Shown here: in pieces, positions 44,101-52,674 of the stretch
How positions within the stretch are numbered: the first letter of the stretch is position 1
Layout of the letters: each line of letters starts with the position of its first letter
DNA from: Venatoribacter pacificus
GTDB taxonomy: Bacteria; Pseudomonadota; Gammaproteobacteria; Pseudomonadales; Oceanobacteraceae
DNA: 64,000 nt
Reading direction: 5' to 3'
Assembly: GCF_025318105.1 (NCBI RefSeq)
Contig: NZ_JAOANI010000020.1
Span: forward strand, 53,816 to 117,815
Program-made: the position numbers and the translations under genes
Notes under the pieces: model-generated
Told to the model about the DNA's origin: nothing
Databases searched by the model: none
What the model saw: the letters and a program-made list of their open reading frames with translations, nothing else

Positions 44101-44845
44101 GGCCTGGGGCAATAAGCTCAATCAGGCACTGGCCAACAATCAGCTGCAGGTGCTGTGCGTGCCGATTACCGCAATCCAGGAGCGGCATAAAGGTACGCGC
44201 CAGTATGAAATCATCATCAGTATCCAGGATAAAAATGGCGCTCAGATTCCGCCGATGGAATATCTGCAGGCCGCCGAAAACTACAATCGCATGTATATGC
44301 TGGATCGCTGGACACTGGAGCAGTTAGTGCAATGGATGCATGACCACCCCACCGCTGCGCAAAGCATCAACCGCTTTGTACTGCGCCTGTCGGGCCACGC
44401 CATCAACGATGAAAGCCTGCTGGCCTACATTTTTGAGCAAGCACGGGAAAAAGATGTTCCGGTGAAGAAACTCTGTTTTGAGCTGAACGAGACATCGGCC
44501 ATCCGCAATCTGGAAGATGCCGCCGACTTTATGCATGAAATGCGCAGCCTCGGCTGCCAGTTTGTGCTGTCCGATTTCGGTACCGGTCAGTCGTCCTTTG
44601 AATACCTCAAAGCCCTGCCGGTGGACTACGTTAAGATCGACCACAGCTTTATCGACGGGCTTCACACCAGTTCCGCCGACTACGCGCTGGTGAAATCCAT
44701 TCAGGAAATCACACACTTTATGGCCAAGAAAACCATTGCCGAATACAGCGCGAACAATAACGTCTGGGAAATTCTGCGTTCCATTGGTATCGACTTTGTC
44801 GTCGGCGCACCGGCGGAATATCAGGCGCTTGAGAAGCTTGGCTGA
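41105..44845 (+). CDS. PilZ-DUF1631 protein with degenerate GGDEF and EAL domains
   Basis: Very large cytoplasmic protein, 1246 residues. An N-terminal PilZ domain has both cyclic-di-GMP contacts, R6-x3-R10 (REHPR) and DYSQSG, so it should bind the nucleotide. A long DUF1631 region follows (about 120-800). The GGDEF domain (about 830-990) reads GSNEF at 903-907 and should not make the nucleotide. The EAL domain (about 1000-1246) lacks the EAL motif and reads SDFGTGQSS instead of DDFGTG, so it should not degrade it. The whole looks like a receptor or scaffold rather than an enzyme. It stands alone with its own promoter region. A low-complexity Asn/Gly stretch lies near 330-360. Confidence 0.9.
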   Translation: MAVELREHPRFSTYVNARLLLTDGTALDCQVLDYSQSGMHLLWPHGKPENSAGILTLELALDTQKIDVKVEWVFCNEQHAGVHLHKADDRLFLRLQEFNQNHRNVKKINPEQRKKYLELFRQEANSLIDRLPKLWLPEFLEGTFTKANMARNTAEQQQWLRLEKQSKEKAAALHQRFSQNLMRQLELWFEGKPEYVAENQQASGDMRLSLVQQAEFEDWLLAKVTSSHLQSRLAHMTFELRQLLDTLSDASIENCFNPIGPGTITEAFRDSLEKLQLPQEARALAFETFEQIAGGNLQTTYQNLVKQIDIPLTFRYRKPAAEKQDSRNGYNQTNGGANGNNDASGNTMPAGNGSQTGTNHHASTAMRNAQPAHYNEQTLQNFQRHQEEARQAYSNIQNLLQLRYQRFEQATLAQDTLPAAEPELISDVVSHVAQQQSLAQGHVREHVEKVLAEKDVSLPAESRDAIDTLEHVTQHLLSSDQVADFIKPFIERLGWPLLQLMLKDASLLFNPDHPGRQVLNQLAKLGQLTTSGEAQVASRLQGMIDPVVHNISTDENSLDELLESLQGLVTGAERKAKQNAERVAQAAEGEHKLQKVRRQIEHLVGKDSSDRTLPSCVVEWLQQGWQQMLSLLLLREGPDSKRFKGAVKLYRQVLALFNPDNSGRRELLQRFQPMMELARAELDRLNGSLPEHQRWYDEIMAAAESHLNQGEIREAIDLPTFVAKPAEVVPEGRGMRRAMNLQVGDWLLLVEQDQSASVVWIAQDASKFACVNHSGMKVIDFTLAELARAFDEGRVKRMYEQDESAVDQGVDKLVQQIYRDLSEQANIDALTGLTNRQHFLRQLQERFQASLRNPAPCTLAMIDIDQFKLINKNYGVDGGDACLQAVAIMLEDQCHDALCARIGSNEFAVLLNHADMEQAEASAKLLKKTIEGAAISSAEDSFHIHISVGLAAMNADITDASDLVEQAESACLIAKEKGGSRIVQYEFDDAGRLRHDEFMAWGNKLNQALANNQLQVLCVPITAIQERHKGTRQYEIIISIQDKNGAQIPPMEYLQAAENYNRMYMLDRWTLEQLVQWMHDHPTAAQSINRFVLRLSGHAINDESLLAYIFEQAREKDVPVKKLCFELNETSAIRNLEDAADFMHEMRSLGCQFVLSDFGTGQSSFEYLKALPVDYVKIDHSFIDGLHTSSADYALVKSIQEITHFMAKKTIAEYSANNNVWEILRSIGIDFVVGAPAEYQALEKLG

Positions 44846-44943
44846 CGCGTCTCAGGCCGATGGCCTGAGCAGGTAATGAAACCGCAAGGATAACCAGTGT
44901 ACAATCCGCGCTCCATAAAGCAGCGCTCTGGTTCTGAAGCGGT

Positions 44944-45777
44944 ATGAAAACGATTGTCAGTCTTATGTTATTCGGGTTGCTCAGTGCCTGTTCAGTGAGC
45001 AACCTGCCCGGCAACCTGTCGCGCTCGATGATGAATCAGGATGATCCTGCCATCGTCGCCGCCGGTGCCCCGGCCTACCTGTTACTCCTCGATGCCTTAA
45101 TTCTTACCTATCCCGATAACGAAGATTTCCTGCTCGCCGGCTCACGCCTGTACGGCGCTTATGCCGGCGTTTTTGCGCAGGATCCGGACCAGGCCAAGCG
45201 CATGGCCGATAAAGCCATCGGTTATGCCCGCCGGGCGTTATGCGAATACGATGAAGATGCCTGTATCTTAATCGATGGCCCGCAGGATCAGATCCTGCCC
45301 GGCCTGCAGGAAGATTACGATGCCGACGATATCGCCGTGTTCTACGCCATGGCCGCCGCCTGGGCCGGCTGGATTCAGGCCAACAGCGATGACTGGAATG
45401 CCATCGCTCAGCTCGGCAAGGTCAAAATCCTGATGCAATGGGTAGCCACCCAGGACCCGGGATATGACCACGCCACCGTGCAGGTGTACCTCGGCGTGCT
45501 GGAAACCCAGTTACCGCCGTCACTGGGCGGTAAGCCGGAACTGGGGCGGGAATATTTCGAACGCGCCATCAGCATGACCCAGGGCGAAAACCTGATGGCC
45601 AAAGTGCTGTATGCCAAACAATACGCCCGCCTGATGTTTGAACAGGCATTGCACGACCGCTTATTACAGGAAGCTCTGGACGCCGATCCACACAGCGAGG
45701 GGCTTACCCTGATTAACCGCCTGGCCCAGCGTCAGGCAGCCGTTCTGTTAGCCGAATCCCCAGACTATTTTGAGTGA
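44944..45777 (+). CDS. TRAP transporter-associated TPR lipoprotein TatT
   Basis: Periplasmic lipoprotein of 277 residues with lipobox L-S-A-C (Cys16) and a helical TPR-like body. It matches the TatT family (TRAP-associated TPR), described in Treponema as a partner of the TRAP binding protein. Recognisable segments: AYLLLLDALILTYPDNEDFLLAGSRLYGAYAG and LGGKPELGREYFERAISMTQG. It is the first gene of a four-gene TRAP operon and ends 6 bp before dctP. Confidence 0.9.
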   Translation: MKTIVSLMLFGLLSACSVSNLPGNLSRSMMNQDDPAIVAAGAPAYLLLLDALILTYPDNEDFLLAGSRLYGAYAGVFAQDPDQAKRMADKAIGYARRALCEYDEDACILIDGPQDQILPGLQEDYDADDIAVFYAMAAAWAGWIQANSDDWNAIAQLGKVKILMQWVATQDPGYDHATVQVYLGVLETQLPPSLGGKPELGREYFERAISMTQGENLMAKVLYAKQYARLMFEQALHDRLLQEALDADPHSEGLTLINRLAQRQAAVLLAESPDYFE

Positions 45778-45783
45778 GATCCT

Positions 45784-46785
45784 ATGAAACTGATCACCGC
45801 CCTGGCGCTGACCCTGAGCTTGCTGAGTCCGCTTGCTCAGGCAGCCACCACCCTGAAAATTGCTACCCTGGTTCCTGATGGCACCAACTGGATGAAGCTG
45901 ATGCGCCAGGCCGCTGACGACATCAAAACCGAAACCGATAGCCGGGTAAAAATCAAATACTTCCCCGGTGGCGTGCAGGGCAGCGACAAAAGCGTACTGC
46001 GTAAAATGCAGATTCGTCAGTTGCAGGGCGGTGCCGTATCGACCGGTGCCATGGCTCACATCACCAACGTGACGCAGATCTACAGCCTGCCATTTACCTT
46101 TCGTAATCTGGATGAAGTGCGTGCCGTACGCGCCGAATACGATCACTACATTGCCGCAGCTCTGCAGGAAAAAGGCTATGTACTGCTGGGGCTGTCGGAG
46201 GGAGGTTTCGCCTACCTGATGTCCAACCAGCCAATCAAAACCTCCGTCGATGCCCGCAGCCAGAAAGTCTGGGTACCGGAAGGCGATATGATCAGCCAGA
46301 CCACGTTCGAGAACGGCCAGGTTGAGCCGATATCGCTGCCGGTATCCGATGTTTATACCAGCCTGCAGACCGGCCTGATTGACACCGTTGCCGTTAATGC
46401 CACCTCAGCCATTGCCATGCAGTGGCACACCAAACTGAGCTACGCCACGGATTTCCCTCTAGCCTTTATCTTCGGCATGCTGGTCGTTGACGAACGCGCC
46501 TTCAGCAAAATCGACGCCGCTGATCAGGCTGTTGTGAAACGCGTGATGGCCGCCACATTCCGCGCAATGGACGTACAGAACGAAAAAGACGAAAAAGGCG
46601 CGCGCGAAGCACTCATCAACAACGGCATGCAGTTTGTTGAGCTGAGCGAAGAAGACAAAGTTGCCTGGCGCAAGATGGCTAAGGACAGCATTGATACACT
46701 GCGTGAAAAATCGGTCTACCCTGCCGAACTGTACAATCAGCTGAAGCAGACCCTGGAAAACAAACGTCAGGCGGCTGCCCAGTAA
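45784..46785 (+). CDS. dctP: TRAP transporter substrate-binding protein DctP
   Basis: Periplasmic DctP-family binding protein, 333 residues with a signal peptide (1-20, LLSPLAQAA). Mature part LKIATLVPDGTNWMKLMRQAADDI and the GGVQGSDKSVLRKMQIRQLQGGAV region are typical. The VWVPEGDMISQTTFENGQVEPISLPVSDVYTSLQTGLIDTV segment carries the ligand-contact positions of the family. Pairs with DctQ and DctM to import an organic acid or similar compound using the sodium gradient. It shares the stop/start with dctQ. The exact ligand is unknown. Confidence 0.93.
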   Translation: MKLITALALTLSLLSPLAQAATTLKIATLVPDGTNWMKLMRQAADDIKTETDSRVKIKYFPGGVQGSDKSVLRKMQIRQLQGGAVSTGAMAHITNVTQIYSLPFTFRNLDEVRAVRAEYDHYIAAALQEKGYVLLGLSEGGFAYLMSNQPIKTSVDARSQKVWVPEGDMISQTTFENGQVEPISLPVSDVYTSLQTGLIDTVAVNATSAIAMQWHTKLSYATDFPLAFIFGMLVVDERAFSKIDAADQAVVKRVMAATFRAMDVQNEKDEKGAREALINNGMQFVELSEEDKVAWRKMAKDSIDTLREKSVYPAELYNQLKQTLENKRQAAAQ

Positions 46786-47270
46786 TGAAAAAATGGCTGC
46801 ATACCCTGCATCGCATCGAAGACGGTGTGCTGGTGCTGTTACTGCTGGTGATGATTGTACTCGCCGGCTTCGATATTCTCGCCCGCACCTTATTTGGTGG
46901 TGGCGTTGTTTGGGTGCAGCCACTGCTGCGTGTGATGGTGCTGTGGCTGGGCCTGCTGGGTGCGCTGCTGGCAACCCGCTCACGCGAACACATTGCCATC
47001 GATCTGATCAACCGCCTCGCCGGCCCGCAGACCAAACGCTGGCTGGCCGTTCTGACCTCGGCCTTTGCCGCATTTATCTGTCTGGTGATCGCCTGGCATG
47101 CTCAGGCCTTTGTGCGTTTTGCTTTTGAGTTCGGCGACGTTGCTTTCGGGCGCGTCCCTGCCTGGCCGCTGCAACTGGTGATTCCGCTCAGCTTCGCCCT
47201 GATGGGCCTGCGTTTTGCCCTGCAAGGCATCAGCGAGCTGCTGGGTAAACCGCAGGAGGCCAGCGCATGA
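46785..47270 (+). CDS. dctQ: TRAP transporter small permease DctQ
   Basis: 161-residue membrane protein with four helices, first at about 13-35 and next near 50-68. Typical DctQ segment: GVVWVQPLLRVMVLWLGLLGALLATRSREHIAIDL, with the conserved EHI. Overlaps dctP by 1 bp and dctM by 4 bp. Required structural partner of DctM. Confidence 0.93.
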   Translation: MKKWLHTLHRIEDGVLVLLLLVMIVLAGFDILARTLFGGGVVWVQPLLRVMVLWLGLLGALLATRSREHIAIDLINRLAGPQTKRWLAVLTSAFAAFICLVIAWHAQAFVRFAFEFGDVAFGRVPAWPLQLVIPLSFALMGLRFALQGISELLGKPQEASA

Positions 47271-48544
47271 GCATTCTGGTTCCACTGTTATTGTTGCTGT
47301 TGGCGTTAGCCGGAGCGCCGTTGTTCACCGTAATTGCCGCCAGTGCGATGTGGGGCTTCTGGCAGACCGATGTGGATCTGCAAACCATGGCCATCAGCAT
47401 TTACCAGATTGCTGAAATGCCGGTACTGATTGCCATTCCACTATTTACCTTTGCCGGCTATATGCTGGGCGAAAGTAAGGCGCCACAGCGTCTTGTGCGC
47501 ATTACCGATGCCTTCCTCGGCTGGATGCCCGGTGGCCTGGCCATTGTTGCGCTGGCCGCCTGTGCGCTGTTTACCGCCTTTACCGGCGCGTCCGGTGTCA
47601 CCATTGTTGCGCTCGGCGCGCTGCTGGTGCCGGCCCTGCAGAAAGCGGGCTACAAAGAATCGTTCAACCTTGGTTTGGTCACCACCTCCGGCAGCCTCGG
47701 CCTGTTATTTGCGCCGTCTCTGCCGCTGATTCTTTACGGTGTGGTCGCGCAACAGATGGCGCTGGAAACTCCGGTCAGCATTGATGACCTGTTCCTCGCC
47801 GGTTTACTGCCCGGTCTGCTGATGTTGTTTGCTCTGTCGCTGTACAGTGCGTGGCAATCACGCGGTATCCATAAAGAAACCCGTCCCTTCGACAAAGCCG
47901 AAGCCTGGGCGGCTATCAAAGACAGCGCCTGGGAAATTCCACTGCCATTTGTCGTGCTTGGCGGGATTTACAGCGGCTTCTTTGCGGTGTCGGAAGCTGC
48001 CGCCCTGACGGCGTTTTATGTGCTCATCGTCAGCGTGGTTATCCGCCGTGAAATCGGCTTTACCCAGCTGCCACAGGTGATGCGCGACTCGATGAAACTG
48101 GTCGGTGCTATTCTGCTGATTCTGGCGGTTTCGATGGCATCCACCAACTACATGATTGATGCTGGTGTACCGGAGCAGATTTTTGGTTTTATTCAGCAAC
48201 ACGTCAGTGATGCTTTCACTTTCCTGCTGCTGCTGACCATCTTCCTGCTGATTCTGGGCATGATGCTCGATATCTTCTCAGCCATCGTCATTATGATTCC
48301 GATCATCCTGCCGATTGCCGTTGAGTACGGCATCCACCCGATTCATCTGGGCATTCTGTTCCTCGCCAATATGCAGCTCGGCTACTTTACGCCGCCAGTG
48401 GGGATGAATCTGTTTATTGCCAGCTTCCGCTTTAATAAACCGGTTATGACTCTGTATCGCGCCACCATCCCGTTCTTCTTTATTCTGCTCGCCTGTGTGC
48501 TGATTATTACCTATTGGCCTGGTCTGAGCCTCGCACTGTTATAA
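47267..48544 (+). CDS. dctM: TRAP transporter large permease DctM
   Basis: 425-residue integral membrane protein with about twelve helices and two re-entrant loops; it carries the sodium-coupled transport path. Conserved DctM parts are visible: TAFTGASGVTIVALGALLVPAL, LGMMLDIFSAIVIMIPIILPIAVEYGI and ANMQLGYFTPPVGMNLFIASFRFNKP. Length is standard. Last gene of the TRAP operon; a terminator follows at 48678. Confidence 0.94.
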   Translation: MSILVPLLLLLLALAGAPLFTVIAASAMWGFWQTDVDLQTMAISIYQIAEMPVLIAIPLFTFAGYMLGESKAPQRLVRITDAFLGWMPGGLAIVALAACALFTAFTGASGVTIVALGALLVPALQKAGYKESFNLGLVTTSGSLGLLFAPSLPLILYGVVAQQMALETPVSIDDLFLAGLLPGLLMLFALSLYSAWQSRGIHKETRPFDKAEAWAAIKDSAWEIPLPFVVLGGIYSGFFAVSEAAALTAFYVLIVSVVIRREIGFTQLPQVMRDSMKLVGAILLILAVSMASTNYMIDAGVPEQIFGFIQQHVSDAFTFLLLLTIFLLILGMMLDIFSAIVIMIPIILPIAVEYGIHPIHLGILFLANMQLGYFTPPVGMNLFIASFRFNKPVMTLYRATIPFFFILLACVLIITYWPGLSLALL

Positions 48545-48677
48545 ACAACGACTACAGACGTTCTGCGGAGCGTCTGACCCTTCTTTACAGCTGCTTGCCC
48601 AATCTGACATGGCGGCGGGTTATGGTAGTCACTCATGATCGTGCTCATGGATGAGTATCCTTCCTAAGACGTTGTTT

Positions 48678-48704
48678 GCGGGTTAATCTTGACCCGCTTT
48701 TTTT
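48678..48704 (+). terminator. Intrinsic terminator of the TRAP operon
   Basis: 6-bp GC stem (48678-48683 with 48692-48697, GCGGGT/ACCCGC) followed by seven T. A weaker hairpin lies earlier at 48555-48576. The gap 48545-48744 holds nothing else beyond the promoter of the next gene. Confidence 0.82.
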
Positions 48705-48744
48705 AATCCCGTCCGTCAAATCAATAATAATTACAGGAAGGCTT

Positions 48745-49656
48745 ATGGCCAGTCTGAGCGCCCGCCTGACCCGCACACTGCTGCGCACCCTCGTGCAACC
48801 CACATTCACCCCCGGGTTCGGCCTTAAACGCCAGCGTCAGCGCTTAAATACCCTGCAACAACTTATGCCGATGCCTTTTGGCGTGCGCAAACAGACGACG
48901 CCCTGCGGCGGTATTCCGGCCTGGCGCCTGACACCGGCCACGATTCATGAAGCTTCGCCCACGCAGACGATCCCGCAAACGGTCTTGCTTTACCTTCATG
49001 GCGGAGGTTATGTGGTGGGCTCACCGACCAGTCATGGCGAGATGGTTGCGCGCATTGCCCGCCAGTGCAATCTCGATACCTGGCTGATTGATTACCGCCT
49101 TGCACCGGAGCATCCGGCACCGGCCGCACTGCAGGATGCGTTAAGGGCTTACCGTACACTCAGAGCTCAGGGACCGGTAATCATCGCTGGCGACTCCGCT
49201 GGCGGTGGACTGAGTCTGACCCTGACTGCAGCTATTCTGGAACAGCAGCTACCACGCCCACAGGCGCTGGTTTTATTCTCGCCCTGGTGTGATCTGAGTT
49301 GCAGTGGTGCCTCAATCAATGAACGTGATGAGCGTGAAGTACTGCTACAGGCGGAATGGCTGCGTTATGCCGCCGAACAGTACGCCGGTGATCAGGATCT
49401 GGGCCATCCGCACTTGTCACCGTTGCATGCTGACTTCTGTGATTTTCCCCCCACCCTGATTCAGGTCGGCAGTGAAGAAATTCTTTACGATGACAGCTGC
49501 CGCCTGGCCCAGCGCATGCGCCATGCCGGTGTCGATGTGACCCTCAGTGAATACCCGCAGATGTGGCATGTGTTTCAGCTGCATGCCGGATATATGCCTG
49601 AAGCCCGGCAGGCGCTGAATGAAGTGGCGGCTTTTATCCGTCAGCAAGCCGAATAA
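48745..49656 (+). CDS. HSL-family alpha/beta-hydrolase (esterase)
   Basis: Cytoplasmic esterase of 303 residues from the ATG at 48745, which has AGGAAGG upstream. The oxyanion motif HGGGYVVGS marks the hormone-sensitive-lipase (family IV) group. Nucleophile elbow GDSAGGGL, the acidic residue in the EILYDDS segment and a His in MWHVFQ complete the triad. Hydrolyses short acyl esters; physiological substrate unknown. It follows the TRAP operon terminator, so it is transcribed separately. A longer open frame upstream runs through the terminator and is rejected. Confidence 0.9.
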   Translation: MASLSARLTRTLLRTLVQPTFTPGFGLKRQRQRLNTLQQLMPMPFGVRKQTTPCGGIPAWRLTPATIHEASPTQTIPQTVLLYLHGGGYVVGSPTSHGEMVARIARQCNLDTWLIDYRLAPEHPAPAALQDALRAYRTLRAQGPVIIAGDSAGGGLSLTLTAAILEQQLPRPQALVLFSPWCDLSCSGASINERDEREVLLQAEWLRYAAEQYAGDQDLGHPHLSPLHADFCDFPPTLIQVGSEEILYDDSCRLAQRMRHAGVDVTLSEYPQMWHVFQLHAGYMPEARQALNEVAAFIRQQAE

Positions 49657-49664
49657 CGGCCAAT

Positions 49665-49700
49665 AAAAAGGCCCGCAGTCTTACGACGGCGGGCCTTTTT
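49665..49700. terminator. Bidirectional terminator between esterase and ribosomal cluster
   Basis: Arms AAAAAGGCCCGC and GCGGGCCTTTTT (49665-49676 with 49689-49700) with a 12-nt loop. It ends the esterase transcript on one side and the alpha operon (rplQ) on the other. Confidence 0.92.
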
Positions 49701-49715
49701 ATTTAACTGCTGAAA

Positions 49716-50126
49716 TTACTCAGCGGCTTCATCCTGAACTTCAACAACATCCGCTTCTGCTACTGCAACCGGACGGTCTACCAGTTCAACATAAGCCATT
49801 GGAGCGTTATCACCAGCACGGAAGCCACATTTCAGAATACGAATGTAGCCGCCTGGGCGGGCTTGATAACGAGGACCCAAATCGCTGAACAACTTACCTA
49901 CTGCTTCTTTGCTACGGGTACGAGCAAAGGCCAGACGACGGTTAGCAACTGAGTCTTCTTTTGCAAGAGTAATCAGTGGCTCAGCTACACGACGCAGCTC
50001 TTTCGCCTTTGGCAGGGTAGTCTTGATAATTTCATGCTCGAACAGGCTCACCGCCATGTTTTTAAACATGGCTTGACGGTGTGCGCTGGTACGATTGAAG
50101 TGACGACCACTTTTACGATGACGCAT
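49716..50126 (-). CDS. rplQ: 50S ribosomal protein L17
   Basis: Large-subunit protein, 136 residues: MRHRKSGRHFNRTSAHRQAM is the conserved start, which sits near the exit tunnel. The C-terminal 20 residues are an acidic extension (VAEADVVEVQDEAAE). Last gene of the alpha operon, 32 bp after rpoA and followed by a strong terminator. Confidence 0.98.
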   Translation of the reverse strand: MRHRKSGRHFNRTSAHRQAMFKNMAVSLFEHEIIKTTLPKAKELRRVAEPLITLAKEDSVANRRLAFARTRSKEAVGKLFSDLGPRYQARPGGYIRILKCGFRAGDNAPMAYVELVDRPVAVAEADVVEVQDEAAE

Positions 50127-50158
50127 GGTTTTATTCCTTAACTAACTGAACGCTCAGC

Positions 50159-51160
50159 TCAGGCTAATACTTTGTCGTCGTTGCGGAGGCTGGCTGGTGG
50201 CCAGTTCTCCAGATGCATACCCAACGACAGTCCGCGTGAGGCCAGAACGTCTTTGATTTCAGTCAGAGACTTCTTACCTAAATTAGGAGTCTTCAACAGC
50301 TCTACTTCTGTACGCTGGATCAGATCACCGATGTAGTAAATGTTTTCTGCTTTCAAACAGTTGGCAGAACGAACGGTCAGTTCCAGATCGTCCACAGGAC
50401 GAAGCAGGATCGGATCGATCTCTTCTTCTTCACGAATCTGTTCAACGACTTCGTCATTTTCCAGATTCACGAAAATAGCCAGCTGTTGCTGCAAGATGGT
50501 CGCGGAACGACGGATCGCTTCTTCCGGATCAATAGTACCGTTGGTTTCCAGATCGATAACCAACTTGTCCAGGTCGGTACGTTGTTCTACACGAGCGCTT
50601 TCGACGCTGTAAGAAACACGTTTAACCGGGCTGTAAGTTGCATCGAGCTGCAGCTTGCCAATCGCCTTGGTTTCTTCATCGCTCTGATTACGTGACTCAA
50701 CAGTCTCGTAACCGCGGCCTGAAGCAACTTTAAGGGTCATTTTCAGTTCAGCGCCTTCACCCAGATGGGCGATAACGTGAGCTGGGTTAGCAACCTCAAC
50801 ACCATGATCCAGTTGAATGTCGGCAGCTGTAACTGTCGCCGGGCCAACTTTCGCCAGACTCAGAATCGCTTCGTCACGTTCATGTAATTTGACCGCAACA
50901 CCTTTCAGGTTCAGCAGGATTTCAATGACGTCTTCCTGTACACCTTCGATCGCGCTGTACTCATGCAGAACGCCATCGATTTCGCATTCAACGATCGCAG
51001 CACCCGGCATAGAGGAAAGCAGGATACGACGCAATGCGTTGCCTAAAGTGTGGCCAAAACCGCGTTCAAGCGGCTCCAGAGTCACTTTAGCGTGGGTATT
51101 GTTTACCTCATCCACCTGGATGTGACGAGGTGTCAAAAATTCATTAACTGCACGCTGCAT
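50159..51160 (-). CDS. rpoA: RNA polymerase alpha subunit
   Basis: 333-residue subunit that assembles RNA polymerase through its N-terminal domain (1-235, including LEPLERGFGHTLGNALRRILLSSMPG) and contacts UP elements and activators through its C-terminal domain (about 250-333, with LTVRSANCLKAENIYYIGDL and NLGKKSLTEIKDVLASRGL). Full length and in the usual place between rpsD and rplQ. Confidence 0.98.
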   Translation of the reverse strand: MQRAVNEFLTPRHIQVDEVNNTHAKVTLEPLERGFGHTLGNALRRILLSSMPGAAIVECEIDGVLHEYSAIEGVQEDVIEILLNLKGVAVKLHERDEAILSLAKVGPATVTAADIQLDHGVEVANPAHVIAHLGEGAELKMTLKVASGRGYETVESRNQSDEETKAIGKLQLDATYSPVKRVSYSVESARVEQRTDLDKLVIDLETNGTIDPEEAIRRSATILQQQLAIFVNLENDEVVEQIREEEEIDPILLRPVDDLELTVRSANCLKAENIYYIGDLIQRTEVELLKTPNLGKKSLTEIKDVLASRGLSLGMHLENWPPASLRNDDKVLA

Positions 51161-51182
51161 AGCTGCCCCTTAATTTCCTCTA

Positions 51183-51803
51183 TTACTTAGAGTAAAGTTC
51201 CACGATCAGGTTTTCGTTGATCTCTGCTGGGAGATCAGCGCGCTCAGGAACTGCTTTGAAAGTTCCTTCCATCTTACCTGCATTGACATCAATCCACGCA
51301 CAATCAGTGCGCTGTGCTGCCAGTTCAAGAGCAGTTTTGATACGATCCTGATTTTTCGCTTTTTCACGAATCGTAACCACATCGCCGCTCTTAACGTTGA
51401 ACGAAGGAACGTTCACAGTCTGACCATTCACAGCTACTGCTTTGTGAGTGACCAGCTGACGCGATTCAGCGCGGGTAGAGCCGAAGCCCATGCGGTATAC
51501 AACGTTATCCAGACGAGATTCCAGCAGTTGCAGCAGGTTTTCACCAGTTGCGCCTTTACGACGCGCTGCTTCTTTGTAGTAGCTGCGGAATTGCTTTTCC
51601 AGGATACCGTACAAGCGACGTACTTTTTGCTTTTCGCGCAGCTGCAGACCGTAGTCAGACAGACGACCGCGACCAGCACCGTGTACGCCAGGCTTGGTTT
51701 CCATTTTGCATTTAGTGTCTAATGCACGAACGCCGCTCTTCAGGAACAGGTCAGTTCCTTCACGACGAGACAGCTTACACTTAGGACCAATATAACGTGC
51801 CAT
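51183..51803 (-). CDS. rpsD: 30S ribosomal protein S4
   Basis: Primary 16S rRNA-binding protein, 206 residues, with the S4 RNA-binding fold in RLDNVVYRMGFGSTRAESRQLVTHKAVAVNG. In E. coli S4 is also the translational repressor of the alpha operon. The four-Cys zinc form is absent (two Cys only, at 9 and 32). 12 bp after rpsK. Confidence 0.98.
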   Translation of the reverse strand: MARYIGPKCKLSRREGTDLFLKSGVRALDTKCKMETKPGVHGAGRGRLSDYGLQLREKQKVRRLYGILEKQFRSYYKEAARRKGATGENLLQLLESRLDNVVYRMGFGSTRAESRQLVTHKAVAVNGQTVNVPSFNVKSGDVVTIREKAKNQDRIKTALELAAQRTDCAWIDVNAGKMEGTFKAVPERADLPAEINENLIVELYSK

Positions 51804-51815
51804 ATTTCTGCCTCC

Positions 51816-52205
51816 TTATACGCGACGCTTCTTAGGTGGACGACAGCCGTTATGTGGGATCGGGGTAACATCGGTGATGTTAGCGATCTTGTATCCACAT
51901 GCGTTCAGAGCGCGGACTGCTGATTCACGACCTGGACCTGGACCTTTAACTTCCACGTCTAGGTTTTTCAGACCGTACTCTTTTGCTGCTTCACCAGCAC
52001 GCTCTGCTGCTACCTGAGCGGCGAAAGGAGTGCTCTTACGAGAACCACGGAAACCAGAACCACCGGCGGTTGCCCATGACAGAGCATTACCCTGACGGTC
52101 GGTGATGGTCACAATGGTGTTGTTAAAAGAGGCGTGGATGTGCGCAATGCCATCGACGACCGTCTTTTTAACCTTTTTCTTGGTTGATCTTTGTGGCTTA
52201 GCCAT
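51816..52205 (-). CDS. rpsK: 30S ribosomal protein S11
   Basis: Small-subunit platform protein, 129 residues, near the mRNA exit and the Shine-Dalgarno helix. Conserved AHIHASFNNTIVTITDRQGN and the C-terminal HNGCRPPKKRRV. Follows rpsM by 72 bp. Confidence 0.98.
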   Translation of the reverse strand: MAKPQRSTKKKVKKTVVDGIAHIHASFNNTIVTITDRQGNALSWATAGGSGFRGSRKSTPFAAQVAAERAGEAAKEYGLKNLDVEVKGPGPGRESAVRALNACGYKIANITDVTPIPHNGCRPPKKRRV

Positions 52206-52277
52206 TTTTAAATCCTGCTTTTAATATCAACACTGCAACAAGTCGAATGCAGCTACACTAAAAGACCGACCGTAAGA

Positions 52278-52634
52278 TTACTTACGGATCGGTTTGCGCG
52301 GACCCTTGCGAGTACGAGCATTCGTTTTAGTACGCTGACCACGAAGTGGCAGGCTGCGACGGTGGCGGATACCACGATAGCAAGCCATATCCATCAGACG
52401 CTTGATGTTCATTTGCACTTCACGGCGCAAATCACCTTCAACCGTATGTTTAGCTACTTCGTTACGAACAACATCCAACAACTCTTCGCTCAGATCACCA
52501 ATTTTGGTGGTCTCAGCGATGCCAGTAGCGGCACAGATCTGCTGGGCAGTAGTACGACCAATGCCATAGACATAGGTCAGAGAAATCACTGCATGCTTGT
52601 TGTCAGGAATATTGACACCGGCAATACGGGCCAT
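52278..52634 (-). CDS. rpsM: 30S ribosomal protein S13
   Basis: Head protein of the small subunit that bridges to L5 and contacts P-site tRNA, 118 residues. MARIAGVNIPDNKHAVISLTYVYGIG start and RGQRTKTNARTRKGPRKPI tail are typical. First gene of the alpha operon; a promoter-like site and a long hairpin precede it in the 106-bp gap to rpmJ. Confidence 0.98.
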   Translation of the reverse strand: MARIAGVNIPDNKHAVISLTYVYGIGRTTAQQICAATGIAETTKIGDLSEELLDVVRNEVAKHTVEGDLRREVQMNIKRLMDMACYRGIRHRRSLPLRGQRTKTNARTRKGPRKPIRK

Positions 52635-52674
52635 GTCTAACTCCGTTACACTTTACTTGATGAAAGGGCGCGAG

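Noticed and set aside
44851..44869. Hairpin CTCAGGCC/GGCCTGAG after the DUF1631 gene
   Set aside because: 8-bp stem but no T-run on either side, so not called as an intrinsic terminator.
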